From assembly GCA_002221725.1 (NCBI GenBank), contig NJFT01000076.1:98569-162568 (forward strand): a DNA stretch of 64,000 nt. The letters run 5' to 3'. The notes beneath the pieces were generated by a model that ran no database searches, was not told where the DNA came from, and saw only the letters and a program-made list of their open reading frames with translations. Positions 47,801 through 60,038 of the stretch are shown in pieces (the stretch's first letter is position 1; each line of letters opens with the position of its first letter). Origin of the DNA: Scedosporium boydii (lineage: Eukaryota > Ascomycota > Sordariomycetes > Microascales > Microascaceae). The translations under genes and the position numbers were made by a program.

Positions 47801-50800
47801 GTAAGTTGTATCATCCAGGATTTAATTACTCCGTAGAACATCAACCCAGTTTCGGCGCTATGGTTTAGTTCCGGCAAAGAAGGCAGTTGTTAATTAATAA
47901 GTTTACTTCGTAATACGCCCTGCTTCTTTTCCTTCTGGAAACCCACACGACCACACACGATCACACACCCACCACCCCTCTCCAAACCTGCCAAACAACA
48001 GAGACAAGAGGCTAATTGGCAGAGCGCTTCCCTGATCAAGGTTCCCCGAACCACTCGGAAGCCGCCTGTACTCCATCAAAACCCGCCTTAGGAGACCCAT
48101 TCGACAGGATTGTTTCTTGCGGTGAAGCACCTGTGTTCCCCTTTGCACTCCTTCTCTGGCTCGTCGTTGGTCCGATTCCATTGCTAACTGTGGTGGGCAT
48201 GCTCCGTATTTTCCACTTGACCAGTAGCCCCCCAGTCGGAGCACGCATTCTGGCCGCTTGGCTAGGATTGTCGAGACGGGCGTCTCGCTTGCACCGTCCT
48301 GTCAGGGAAATCCGCAGGCGAAACATACAAGTAATGATACCATTTTGACAGTTTCTTTCTGGATCCGTTACTTCGTACTATGATCTTGATTCCAGTCCTG
48401 GCTAGTCACCACTGCAACTCAACTGCACAAAGTCCCTACAGACATCGTACCGTACAGTAGTGTACATCTCTTGGACTCCGTGATGGGGATGACTCGCTCA
48501 TCGTAGCATTAAACCCTAAAGGCTAAAAGTAAAAGCGCGCTTCGCTACGCGACTTCTCGACTCCTGACCTCTTTGCCTGAGGGAGCTTTTCCCATCTTGG
48601 TAGCCTTAGGAATGCGACTTGGGGGGATCGACGGGGGGAGGGGAAGAATTGGGGTTAGGTCGCCGATGAATGGGGCGTAGTGTCCGTATTTCCCGTCGTC
48701 CTCGACAAGTTTCTGCCCTCATGACAATTCTGTAAATAGTACATTGAACATTGCCAGTTACCCTGATGGTAGAGTTGACTTGGGGAGTTACGAGTTCATG
48801 CTCATGTCCGGGTGCTACGTTGCCCATTAGTTCTGGCGGGGGATCTCTTCATCGAAGGGAGATATTCATGGTAAACTACATCATTGATGTAGTCTTGTAC
48901 TCGATGAAATGTCACGTTGGATCTGTATCAGAAACTACACTAATGCCGCCTGTCGATGCCTAAGAAGTGTAGGAGGAGCAGACAAGAGAATAGACAGGCC
49001 CTGATAATTAATACCAATTTTCCAGTCAAATTGACTAGATATGAAGTAATGTAGACGCCGACCAGGTTTTAAAAAAAGAACATGAAGTTGGTCCGCGCCA
49101 GGCGCGAAATTCGAGCCAAAAAGAGTTTCAAGTGCTACTCAATATCATCAATAACAGTGAGGTAGAAAAGTATCGGCTGCTAACTCGACATCGAAGATCA
49201 ATTCTCTCTGCTTCGTACTTGTTATGATCCCATTCCAGGCAGAAGGGGACAGGCGTCTCTTGTCCAAGTACGAATTCGCAGCTCTTCCAGTTTACTTCGT
49301 ACTTGCAGTGCATAGAGCGTCGGCTTTGTGTGTAATGATCAACAAGCTCAACCGCCAACCACGCCCCGACTTTCTGCTCATTCGTCCTTGGTCTGGCGCA
49401 AACGACCCATCTGCTCTCAAGTCCGAACCCCCAGTGGTCTACAAGACTAGTGTCTGGTCTGGCCTCTTGCTCTGTGCCTGCTCTGTGCTCCATGCTGCAG
49501 CTGGCGGTCCATCGTCAGTGGTCCCCGGTGCTGCCGCTGGACTGGCGCGCACATGCAGACACTTCCGGTTTCCATCAATCTCTCTCGCCCTCTCGCTCCC
49601 TGTTGTCCCATTATAGATCGTGGGTCTCCATCCCACACACCCTCCTCGTCCTCTGTTTGAGCGATGCGCCCACGCCTCCCGCTCCTGGGCTTCCCTCACT
49701 GGCCGACAGAATGGGCCTGACATGCTCTGCCCCTACTTCGTACTCCGTACACCTACATTTTCCAGAGTTCATGTTCCTGCTGTGCTGATTTCCAGTCTGA
49801 CTCCCACCCACCCTCCACCTCGGTTCCACCCCAAGTTGCACGCCCCCCCACTGTTTCGCTCGTGTCCAATCCAGTCCAATCCAGTTCATCAGTTCGTCCT
49901 CCAGTCCTCCTCTTGGCCATTCTGTATCCTGTGCCAGGCTCTCTCTGTTATTATTGGCATTGGTATCACCTACTGCAGAGGGGACCCTCGATATCTAGTG
50001 TTTCTCTGCCTCTACCGCCTTTCCGTGCAAGTACTCGCAACCTCGACGAGGGTACCCCGGCTCAAGCAGGCTCACAAAGCCAGGCCACATTTGGCGGCCA
50101 GATACAATCGTGCCTCCACCCTCTACCTCGACATCCCATTATCGATAGATTTCTACATATACCATACCTCCTCCGGCCCATCCTCATCATCTGCTCCCCC
50201 CCCCCAAGCTTAAGTCTTTGCAGCTTATTATTAGATCCCCAGATTTCCATCGTCTTATTTACACCACTTCCTATCCCCTCATTCAACTCCTCAATATCCT
50301 CAATCTCTGCTATCTCGCTCGACCACTCGATTTTTTTACGTCTCTCTCCGACATTTCTCGTCTCCTTCCTGCTCCTGCAAACATTCCACAATACGCTACA
50401 TACAATCCACCCAATTTTCCGAATCCTCCCAGACACACGAAAAGACGATATTACTGTAAGTCCAGCTATTTTTCTTTCCGAAGCACCCAGGGAAAAACCT
50501 CGCAACTCGGGTCCCCGGTTTCCACTTTATCCTGGAATTTACGGCCTCTCTCTTCCTTGTCCATCATTGCCTACTTCCAGCCTTGGTTCCACCCCGCCAC
50601 CGCCGCTCCCCTCCTTGCACTCTATATTTTTCCAAAAGGCGAAGAGAAGACAGAAACGAGACGGAAGAGCAGCAATACAAGAAAAAAGAGAGAAAAGACA
50701 AAAGAAAAAGAAGAGGTACACAAAAACGAGGGATAAACCGAACAGGAGGCATAGAACCACATCTCCAACGTTCTGGGCAGATATTCCCTGCATCTTCTCC

Positions 50801-51528
50801 CCCAAGCCGCTCGGAAGGAACTGGCGGGAAGACGAGAAAAAAAAAAAGGAAGGAAGCACCCTTGCCAAGTCCCCGCTCCGCACAGCACCTTGACCAGCTG
50901 GGACAAATTCCATTGGACAGCACCAGCCTCTTTTCGCTCTCTCTCGTTCTCTTCGCTCGATTCACTCTGCGCTTTTCTGCGCTTACCCCAACCTCGACTT
51001 CACCGTCATTCTCACTCTCTTCCCTCTCCCCGACTATTGCTGCTCTCTGCTTCCCCGGTCCCACTTCAACCTTCATCCCTTGTTATAACCTCCACTCTTC
51101 GCCGCATTCAATTCCTCCTCCTACTCCTTCTGGATTTCCCTTCCACTATAACCCCCCCTTGCGTATTCTAAGGCCAGGCACCTTAGCTCCCATTGATCAT
51201 TGATATAGCCCACTTTGCCCCATATTCGTCCCCTCTCTTCCTCACTCCAATTTTCACTGCCATTTCCATTCTCATCTTTTTTTTTTCTCCTTACTAAAAG
51301 TTAACCCTCACCGCTCTAACCGTCCCGACTAACACCGCTTACTCCTGCAGAAGGTGGATTTGATTTCGCCCATATAACGCCGCTCACCACCATCCTGATT
51401 CAAAACCTCCAACAAACGCACTCTTCCGCAAATATCTGCGCTCACGCATACGTACACGTACGCAAACGTCAACCACCTTCGTTGACGTCTCACTCACACA
51501 TTGCATACACGCTTGGCCGTCTTCTGCA
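38818..51528. other. 12.7 kb gene desert and bZIP upstream region
   Basis: I find no supported gene. The left 11 kb has many short frames in both strands with no family resemblance and no shared codon pattern. It holds seven copies of TACTTCGTA/TACGAAGTA (40907, 43024, 43978, 47904, 48369, 49293, 49734), several T runs (42222, 45406), a G run at 41694, and an ATA-repeat at about 43650-43690. From about 49.6 to 51.5 kb the plus strand is strongly C/T-rich and probably forms the promoter and long leader of the bZIP gene. A 343-codon frame at 49862-50893 overlaps others of similar length in other phases and is a composition artefact. Confidence 0.6.
43648..43689 (+). repeat. ATA-rich trinucleotide repeat
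   Basis: Imperfect ATA/ATG trinucleotide run within the gene desert. Confidence 0.8.
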
Positions 51529-53376
51529 ATGGGATCAAATTTTCAGATGCACCAATTCTTCAGGACAACACCCTTGGCCGTCGACACGAGTTCTAAGTAC
51601 TTCAAGGACGAGGACAGCACCCTCCTTGACGATTCCACATTAGACACCTCCAACCTAGATTCTGGCCTCGAGATGTCTCCTCACATGGCTGACAGCAGGA
51701 GAGAGTCCTTCGCCGTCGGCGCCCCCCTCTTCTCCCCGAAAGCTGAGAACTGGGATGCCGTTGACATGCAATCGATACCCTCTACCACGGGCTACTCGGA
51801 GCATCCCAATAGCAACAACCCCTTCATGCGGTTAGACCAGACCCAGCCCTTCGGCCAACCCGCACATTGGGCCATGGGCAATGCGTCTGGGACTTGCACG
51901 CCCATGCCAGCCTTCGACGGTCTCGACTTCGATTCCGGTGCTTCCTTCTTCCAGCGCCCCATGGCTGGCCCAGCTCCCTTCAACAACCCCAACAGCAACA
52001 TTTTTGCTGGCCTCGCTTCCACGGCGATTACCGCTGGTCCCGGTTCCACCGCCATTCCTGCTCCTGCCGGTCAGGCCGTAGCAATGCGAAAGGACTTTGG
52101 TCTTCAAGCCCAGAAGAAGCTGCCAGCCACTCCCGCTGTTAGGGGAGACGGTATCCGGAAGAAGAACGCCCGCTTCGACATTCCTGCTGATCGGAACCTG
52201 CATAACATCGATCAACTCATTTCCCAGTCAACCGATGACCAGGAGATCAAGGAACTCAAGCAGCAAAAGCGCCTCCTACGCAACCGACAAGCCGCTCTTG
52301 ACTCGCGGCAACGCAAGAAGCTCCACACCGAGAGACTCGAGGATGAGAAGAAGCACTTCACCGCTCTTGTCAGCGACATGGAGGAGGAGATTAGCAGCCT
52401 CAAGACGAGAGTCGAGCAGCTCATGCGCGAGAGACAGTCCTACCAAGACTGCGTCGAGTCCCTGACCCTCGAGAAGGATGAGTTGATCCGCGCCCACACC
52501 ATCGAGACCGGCGAACTCCGCAAGAAGGTCGCCGTTCTCACGGATCACGTCCGCCGCGTCGACGGTTCTTCGGCCCTGGCTGGCGGCGACATGCCTTCCA
52601 CCGAATTCCACGGCGGCTTCGATCCCATGACTGGAATGACCATGACCAACGACTGGAGCAACGTCGCCTACCTCAACCCCAACGGTAACAACGGCTTCGT
52701 TGACCAGCAAGTGAAGCACGAGGAGGCCGAGATGTTGGCAGTCAAGAAGACGGAAACTACCTCCTTCCTGCCCGAGGCTGACAAGTCTACCGCCCAGGGT
52801 GGCCTGCTCTTCATGCTCTTCCTCGTTGGTGCTTTCGTCATGTCCAGCCGATCGACCCCCAACCTGCCCCAGGTCTCCGATGATGTGCGAGCTGCATCTG
52901 CCACCATCCTTCAGAACGTCCTCAAGGATGCCGGCGTCTCCACCACCACTATGGGCATGGAGGCCGCCATGGCCCCTCAACCCTCGGCTGCTAGCTGGGA
53001 GAACATGGCTACCATGTCGTTCGGCAATGGCAATATGGGCTCCTCAATGCTCGGTGACCTCGCCGATTCCTTGACTCAGCCCACCCAAGAGCAGACGAAC
53101 GAACAGCTCTTCTCCCTCTCGGCTGCCCAATACAACGGTGTCAACTCTCAGGACTTTATGCAGCAACATGTGCCCGAACGTACGACGAGCCAAGGACGGC
53201 GGAACCTGGCCGATGCCCTTTCCAACATGCGAGGTAATGGCAGGCAATCCGCTGCCGACGTCTACACTCGGTCGCTTCTGTGGGATCAGGTCCCCAGCGA
53301 GGTTGTTAGGAGTTTCGCCAAGATGGTTTCAGAGTGCAACAACGCGCAAACTGAATGCGGTCCGCTAGGATCATGA
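51529..53376 (+). CDS. bZIP transcription factor with a C-terminal hydrophobic segment
   Basis: A 615-residue intronless regulator. The N-terminal 230 residues are Ser/Pro/Ala-rich. The basic region at residues 247-264 reads KRLLRNRQAALDSRQRKK and keeps the invariant Asn-x7-Arg; a long leucine-zipper coiled coil follows to about residue 345 (LEDEKKHFTALVSDMEEEISSLK, then RVEQLMRERQ). The motif before it, IPADRNLHNIDQLISQSTDDQEIKELKQ, looks conserved and specific to this group. Residues 425-440 (GLLFMLFLVGAFVMSS) form an uncharged hydrophobic stretch that could span a membrane, with about 175 residues after it. I do not assign a gene name: it is not AtfA, HapX, Yap1 or Cpc1 type by its basic region. 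A roughly 2 kb C/T-rich leader and a large upstream desert suggest complex regulation. The start at 51529 has no better competitor. Confidence 0.9.
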   Translation: MGSNFQMHQFFRTTPLAVDTSSKYFKDEDSTLLDDSTLDTSNLDSGLEMSPHMADSRRESFAVGAPLFSPKAENWDAVDMQSIPSTTGYSEHPNSNNPFMRLDQTQPFGQPAHWAMGNASGTCTPMPAFDGLDFDSGASFFQRPMAGPAPFNNPNSNIFAGLASTAITAGPGSTAIPAPAGQAVAMRKDFGLQAQKKLPATPAVRGDGIRKKNARFDIPADRNLHNIDQLISQSTDDQEIKELKQQKRLLRNRQAALDSRQRKKLHTERLEDEKKHFTALVSDMEEEISSLKTRVEQLMRERQSYQDCVESLTLEKDELIRAHTIETGELRKKVAVLTDHVRRVDGSSALAGGDMPSTEFHGGFDPMTGMTMTNDWSNVAYLNPNGNNGFVDQQVKHEEAEMLAVKKTETTSFLPEADKSTAQGGLLFMLFLVGAFVMSSRSTPNLPQVSDDVRAASATILQNVLKDAGVSTTTMGMEAAMAPQPSAASWENMATMSFGNGNMGSSMLGDLADSLTQPTQEQTNEQLFSLSAAQYNGVNSQDFMQQHVPERTTSQGRRNLADALSNMRGNGRQSAADVYTRSLLWDQVPSEVVRSFAKMVSECNNAQTECGPLGS

Positions 53377-56300
53377 TGACCTTGTTTTCAGCGATTTGCT
53401 TCCTATCACGACTCTTACGAACATTTACGAAGACGAAGCGAAGCGATGTTTACGAAACGAATGAAAAATGGAGGAGATGAAAATCAAGACCCGCATGCAT
53501 TTGTTTTCTTCGCTTTCTCGGCTTCTTCCGTCATCCAAGTTCCGCTCCAGCATTTTCTTTACAATTTGAATCACTGCTCCCGCAGTAAAACACAGACATT
53601 ACATGCTCACGCATCATCTGGACCACGCGAGTGGACCATGGAGCCCGATAGCATATCTCTTTTTTGTTTTCTTTTGATCGGACTTGGATTGACTTTTCTT
53701 GCCACACCTTTTTTGTTTTCTTCTTTCCTTGCAACGACTACACGTTTTAGTCAGATCTTCTCCTTCGTCTTTGCCCGTATCTATTTTTTTTTCTTTTTCC
53801 TTTTCCGTTTTCCTTTTTTCCTATTTATGAGCGAGCGAGCGTTTGATTTTTTTCTTCCTTTCTTATGTGGAACGGATGGAGGTATATGTCATGAGGATCA
53901 CCTCATTATCTTGTGTTTCTTTCTTTGGTTATACTTCTTAACTCTCCTCGACACGACTCAGTCTTCGAGGAGCAGTGGACATATGGAACCAGCCCAGTCA
54001 TCCTGGCGGAGGCTTGTATCAAATGATTTTTTTTCACTTGTTTTCTTTTCCTCACAGTCGGATCATCAGGCGGGATGCGTGAAAGACTTTTCTTGTTGCT
54101 GAACGAGGCATCGGTTGTGCTTGTCGTTGGAGACTACGTTCGGGGCCAGCTTTGTCCCGTCTCTATCCTCCAACCCCCATCCATTCTCCGACCTCTGGAA
54201 CCCTTTGCTTTCTCCTATCCTCCTCCCCTCTCAACCTCTCTCCTCTCCCTCCCCTGATGTGTGGAAGTTTGTGTGAATGCGGGGATGTGTGTATTCCGCT
54301 TTCATCAGAGTGACAAGAAAATGAGTCAAATTGGCGCGTCTCACGACGGATCGGGCTTTGGTTTACGGAGTTTTGGGGATCTCAACACCTAATTTCTCTG
54401 GGTTTTATTTCATTGGCTCTTGGCGGTGTGGGAGTTGTTTGCATTTCGATTTCGACCTTGATTTTCCTCCCTCTAATGACCTGACGACGACGAATATCTT
54501 CTTTTTTTTTTCCTTTCACAACTACTCGACACTTTCGACCTTGAAAAAAAGCGAGGTGCGCGAGAGTTCGGGGACGTTTCGATGATGATGATATGATGAT
54601 TATCTCTTCGGCGGATAGGGAGACCTATCCGATGCTGGCCACTCTTGCTCTTTGAAGGAAGACGAGCCGGCTCGAGGGCAGACTGAACGCCCGACACTTT
54701 TTTCTTGGGGAAAACGCGCAGGGATGTGGACGATTTTGGACACTGCATGTTACGGCCTTTCCCTTACATTCTTTTGTCTCCTATGTTTCTACTTCATGGA
54801 GCAGGGGAGGGTTTGATGGTAGGCCACCATTATTACTACTACTACTTAGCTGGTTGGCCTCACCGGAAGCTTCTCCCTCTCCTAACTATGATACCCCGAA
54901 CCTGGGGGGAAAGACATCACTCGATGTTTCCTTTGTTGTAACTAGGCCTCGACGGCACTTTTCTTCAATTCTTCAATAAAAACTACTTGGGAGAAAACAA
55001 ACAAGCATTACTCTTGATGTGCATAGTTGTGATTTGCTTCGAGATTGTCCGTAGGTCGAGGAGAAGATCTAGTCTCACATGGGAGTGAGATGATTTCCTC
55101 CTGGGACTAGGGAAGCGTTAGAAAGAAAAGGAAAAGGAAAGAAAATAAAATGAAAATAAATCGAAAAAAAGAGAGAAAAAAAAAAAAAGGAGAGAAAAAG
55201 TAAACGAGAAAGATAAAAATCTGCACAGCGATTCTGCTGCTTGTAGGATGGAACAATGACATACGATACTCACGGACAGTAGCGAAGCTGGAGAAGTGAG
55301 TAGGTGAAGGATAGAGGCCATGAAAACACATGGGCGTCGAAAGCCCTCGGACCCAGTGGAGAAGACAGGAGATGGGGCTAGAAGAGCTTGGATCCTCGAG
55401 GAGTTGTGAGAATGGGGGAAGGGGTTGCCATTGTCTCGTTCCTACTCGAAAACTATCCATCTCTTCTCTTCTCTCGTCTGGAGGGTTTCGGAATTGAATT
55501 GATGAGACGGACCGGAGGGCTTCTCAGAAGGAATACACATGGTATGGGAAGGGTAAGCTTCATCCCCCACGAGGCAGAACGACACGGCAAAAAAGGATCT
55601 TTGGGGGTTTCAGCTTGGACCTACTTTGGGAGAAGTAGTGCCTGTTCCTGGTTCTAGGTACGGTAAGTTTGGATTCAGGTTCGGTAAGTTGTCCGCATGT
55701 GGGTTTAAGGTTTTACATCAACCATATGAAAATGGCTAAAGCCTTGGACGGGCCGTGCCTTTCTTCTACGAATTTAGAAACCAGTGGAAACTCAAAGTTA
55801 GTTGGGTAGAAGGGTAAATTGACTTCACTTGCCAAAACGGCCTTCACTAACGGGACAGACGTTCCTGACTTTGAAGGGTCTGGGGAAGTCGAAGCGGGCA
55901 TGGCTAAGGTGAGTTGGCGACCATCTATTTTTAGCCAGGTACGTTCCTTCATCGAGAGTCTGGCCCATAAGAATCAGATGTCTCTGTGCTAATTAGTCAC
56001 AAGCTTATGGGGGAGCAAGGTACGAAGTCGTTAGAGATTTACTAGTGTGTGGAGAAGGACATTAGTCGAGGGGAACGGGGTCGCGGGGATTTAGCATCTG
56101 AAGGGGCCTGGGTGAACTGGTCTGTCATGAATCACGGTCCGGAAATGTCTCGCTCTTTTCCTTCAGGAGAGAAGAAGGTGAATGAAGCAGATTCTGTGCC
56201 TAGTCGGCTGATCGAGAGGGAAAAACTGCGTACAATGGTGCCGTCGATGAATCTGGCTGACCTCCCGAGTCTCCGAGTCCCGGCCCCGGAATGGCCCGTG

Positions 56301-57186
56301 CCAAGCCCCGCATCGGGGCCGGGCTAACAACATCAAGCAACGACGTTCGTTCAACATCAAACACCAGATAACAGAGAAGACAGAGTGGAATCCTGGAGAA
56401 GCAGAAAATAATACCGTTGGACGGACTGTCAGATATTTCAACACTGCTTTTCACAAGCTTACAATTCGGTCTTCTATACGTCTGTCCCTTCACAAGCAGC
56501 CACGAACACGAGCACAGCTCACAGCTCACAGGAGACCCACGATTTCCTTCTGACTTTAGCATCATTAATTATATTTTCTATTTTTACTCTTCCTCACGAG
56601 TATTCTTCTGTTCTTCAAGATTCCCTGGAGATTTTACAGATTTTACATCTGATTTACTGATTTACTGATTGCATCCATCAGAAGGTACGTACCATCAACT
56701 ATATAGAGGGTATCTCCCTCCCCCCAAGGCCCTGGAATCTTTCTTTTCTTTTTTTCCTTCTTCATCGTCCTTTGGGATATTTCTTGACTTGGCTTCGCAG
56801 CTTACTTTTCAAGGAACTTCTACTTGCGCTCAATCTGAGTTATCAAGCACACATCCACATTCCACTACGAGACAACTTGACCTTGGTCACTTTCTGTCTT
56901 TGACGATTCCGTCAAGAGGATACGCACTTCATCACTTGACTGATACCATCTGGTATTCATCGACCTTGTCCTAAGACAAGACAACTCTTGCAAGGCCCAA
57001 ACAAACAAACCAAAAAAAATAAAAACCCCAAAAAAAAGACAATCTCTGCGAGAGATAGATACTGCATCTCTCCTACCGACCCTGTCCAGCCAAAGCTCAC
57101 ACGGTCGTTAAAAAAACAAACCGAAAAAAACTTGACCTTTACCGATCCTCAAATAAACCGGTCAAGCAACGAATCCGCTAGTCGAC
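53377..57186. other. 3.8 kb intergenic region
   Basis: No supported gene. The first 700 bp are T-rich and probably the bZIP 3' untranslated region. A purine-rich tract at 55.12-55.22 kb and several short pyrimidine runs are present. The last 500 bp, with A-rich CAAACAAACC stretches, look like the leader of the gene at 57187. A strong donor-like GTACGTACC at 56686 might start a leader intron. Confidence 0.55.
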
Positions 57187-58095
57187 ATGCCTCACTACGG
57201 TTTCAACATGGAGTCCAACAACACAAACACTGACAACTCGGGCAACAACCAGGCCCTGAACCCTTCAATCTTCAGATCCGCCTTTCCACCTGCCGAGAAC
57301 TCCGGTTATATCGTCTACCACCTCGCCATGGCCGCCATGGAGCACTGTGACCGCGCCGTCTACGAATTCAACAGTAGACACCAGACTCCTGGCGCTCGCA
57401 CGTGCGGCGGTCTGCCGTTGAGCCCGGCACGAGAGTATCTTCGGAACGCGGCCAGGATACTAGCCCAGAACGGCCTTGAGAGAAAGAAGCGCAAGCTCTT
57501 CTCTTTCGTTGACGAGGATGTCTCCCAACAAAAGGAGGAGAACATCTTGTGGTGGATTCTCAGGCAGCGACGATCTGTCAGCATCGAGTGCGAGTGCTCG
57601 GACGACGATGACCATTCCGTCCACACTCGAGAGATCGGCACCGATGTCTCGGGGTTCAACAATGAACAACCTCAACGGGCGACACGTGCCGGAGAGACGG
57701 CCCACGCTCATCCTAGGCCGGAACGGGGCGTTCGTCTTCCATCTGGCATGGGCAACAACTCCACCTCAGGGCAAGCAAACGTGGACCAGCAATTGCCCGG
57801 CACTGTCGGACCCCATTATTCAGGCTATTATTATCAAAGCGGCACCGGCTATGGACGTCGCGTTTCTCACTCACGAAGGTACGGCGAGCCCGTCGACATG
57901 GAGATGGAAGAATATCGCATGCGTCAACAACCGGCCGAGACCTCTCAAGCGATGTACCATCGCGGTCTCCTCGCCCACTACTATCAGGCCAGACGCATCG
58001 GCGAGCCTATCGACATGGAGATGGAAGAAATTCGTCTGCGGATCGCAGCGGCTCGGGGGAGCGAGAGATACACTACCCAAACAAACCAGCGATGA
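57187..58095 (+). CDS. Unnamed protein (302 aa) with a duplicated GEPxDMEMEE motif
   Basis: A single-exon frame of 302 codons; no known family. The N-terminal region has a helical segment (YIVYHLAMAAMEHCDRAVYEFN) and a basic-acidic stretch with ILWWILRQRRSVSIECECSDDDD. The C-terminal 75 residues carry two near-identical units, RRYGEPVDMEMEEYRMR and RRIGEPIDMEMEEIRLR, about 40 residues apart, each preceded by a Tyr/Arg-rich linker. No signal peptide or membrane segment. The start at 57187 (MPHYGFNMESNN) has a fair context; an alternative Met at 57208 would drop seven residues. Possibly lineage-specific. No functional inference is made. Confidence 0.65.
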   Translation: MPHYGFNMESNNTNTDNSGNNQALNPSIFRSAFPPAENSGYIVYHLAMAAMEHCDRAVYEFNSRHQTPGARTCGGLPLSPAREYLRNAARILAQNGLERKKRKLFSFVDEDVSQQKEENILWWILRQRRSVSIECECSDDDDHSVHTREIGTDVSGFNNEQPQRATRAGETAHAHPRPERGVRLPSGMGNNSTSGQANVDQQLPGTVGPHYSGYYYQSGTGYGRRVSHSRRYGEPVDMEMEEYRMRQQPAETSQAMYHRGLLAHYYQARRIGEPIDMEMEEIRLRIAAARGSERYTTQTNQR

Positions 58096-60038
58096 ACCTC
58101 CCTGAAGAGAAAACATACCCCTAACTTAAGTACATATAAGGGTTAACGAGCCGCGCGAACCCATTCTTGGAGATGGATGTACAGCGCTCGAGACAAAAAA
58201 AACTTTCATGTCTCACGGAGTTCACTACACATACAAACTTGAAAAAAACCAAACAAAAAGACCAGAAACAAACCAGAGCAAAATATCACACTCCGCAAAC
58301 AACCAAAAGAGTTGGCAAGCCCATCCCGAATGGAAGACCACCACCCCGCACACTGAATTCCCATCCTTCGGCCCAACCTCAGCACCCGCGCGGCACTCTC
58401 ACGACAAAAATTTTTTTGCTTCGAAGCAAAGGCTATAGGTGACACAATAAATCTCTCGGAGGTGGCAAGCTTCCCGTGTGTTTTCCTCGCGACTCGCCTC
58501 GAAGGGGAGAGGAGGGAGTCGGGCGGGCACCACCCCATGTTTAAGCAGAGAGAGATCCGGTTTTCCGCTGGCAATGGCCCCCGGGGACGAAAGGTAAGAA
58601 GACTTTCAGTCCAATGCTTGGAGACGCAACCGGTCCAACCGACCAGCCCGGGGCAAAAAGTGGAGGCGCGCAGTTATCCCGTGTGCACCGTCACGCGGCC
58701 ATATACATTTCCTTCGCCGTCGCAGAATACTTTCCCCTCGTCCCCCCCCTCCCCGAAGGGGAGCTGCGGGTTGACGAATTCCGACGACACGCTGGACCCG
58801 GCCAGCCCAATGCTCGGCGGCGGGCGGCGACAATAAGAGACTCGTTGTACGCGGGCGAGAAATGTGATCAAGATGGGTCGCTTGGAGGAACAGTGAGAAA
58901 CGTCCTGGCGTAGCCGGATGTCTGGTGAACACACGGTAGTAGAGAGCGGTGAACATACACGCTCGGTCGATATTTTTCTATCTGGATTATCATGTTGATC
59001 TGTTCGAGTCGATTCCGAGGCATAAACACCAAACAAAACGGAACAAACAAGCCCTCGATGGGAGACTTGCGCCATGATTCTTGACAACCTCACCCAAAAA
59101 AAGCCTTAAAATCACGTTAACAATCCTGCAAACTTTACCAGATTCGACTTCCCCTCTCTACTACTGGGTGGGTGGGACGAGATGTGTACACATCTCGGGT
59201 GTTCACCTATGCAACTATTTTGCTATTTAGCATTTACATACATGTATTAGATATTAGTTGACGCCTTATGGCTCCTGAACAATATATGCTATCTACGTTT
59301 GCAGCACAACATAAAACTTCTTGATATTTGTGTGAGTGTTAGTGTAAGAGTGATACTGAAATGTTTATAGACAAGCCATTGCCTGGACGTGCGTGATCTC
59401 AATATGGCCTTGACCATCGTCCAACTACGTCAGAGTAGATACCCTCAAAGTAACCGTATATCTTGGTACAGCATTGGTAGCAGTGTTGTAGCCATCTCTG
59501 CCGTGTTGTCTTGAACACACATGGACGATACCGTGCGCAATGAGGAACCGCATCGGTTGACCGAGAGGTGGCATAATAGTAGAGGTAGTAGAATAGATGA
59601 AGATACTTCATATGTGCCAAGGATTCATTCCTTCATTGATGATACATGAAAGACAAAGCAGTAATCACATCCGACCCAAGAGATAACAAACATCCTGCCC
59701 AAAGGTATCCAAACTTCAAACTTCGCAATTGCCATACAAACCACCAGACTTCCCAAACTCAAGACTTTGTTGCCTGCACCTCAAGTCTCCATGGAGTTAG
59801 AGAGAAGGAGTCTGCCACCCCGTAGGTTTACAGCTCCTCCATTTACCCCGTGAAGCCTCGGTACGAATTAAAAAAAGAAGAAGAGAAAAGCCCGCATACT
59901 CAAAATGTCACCAGTGCAGGCACTAGTCGGCGCCCTGCAGCATCCTGCACATGCATCCAAATGCATAAGGCCGTAACTAGCCTGCACCACGGGGGCCCCT
60001 TTTGCGAAGTGGCCACTTAGAGCCGGCAGAATTAAGCT
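58096..60038. other. Convergent 3' flanks
   Basis: Interval between two converging genes. A-rich stretches directly after 58095 and scattered short frames only; nothing with family resemblance. Confidence 0.55.

Noticed and set aside
47990..48060. GGCAGAGCGC with nearby GGTTCCCCGAACC, tRNA-like boxes
   Set aside because: The two boxes are only about 13 bases apart, so no D and anticodon arms can fit.
49862..50893. 343-codon open frame on the plus strand
   Set aside because: Lies in C/T-rich leader sequence, overlaps other long frames in different phases, and reads as low-complexity Ser/Pro/Leu followed by Lys/Arg runs.
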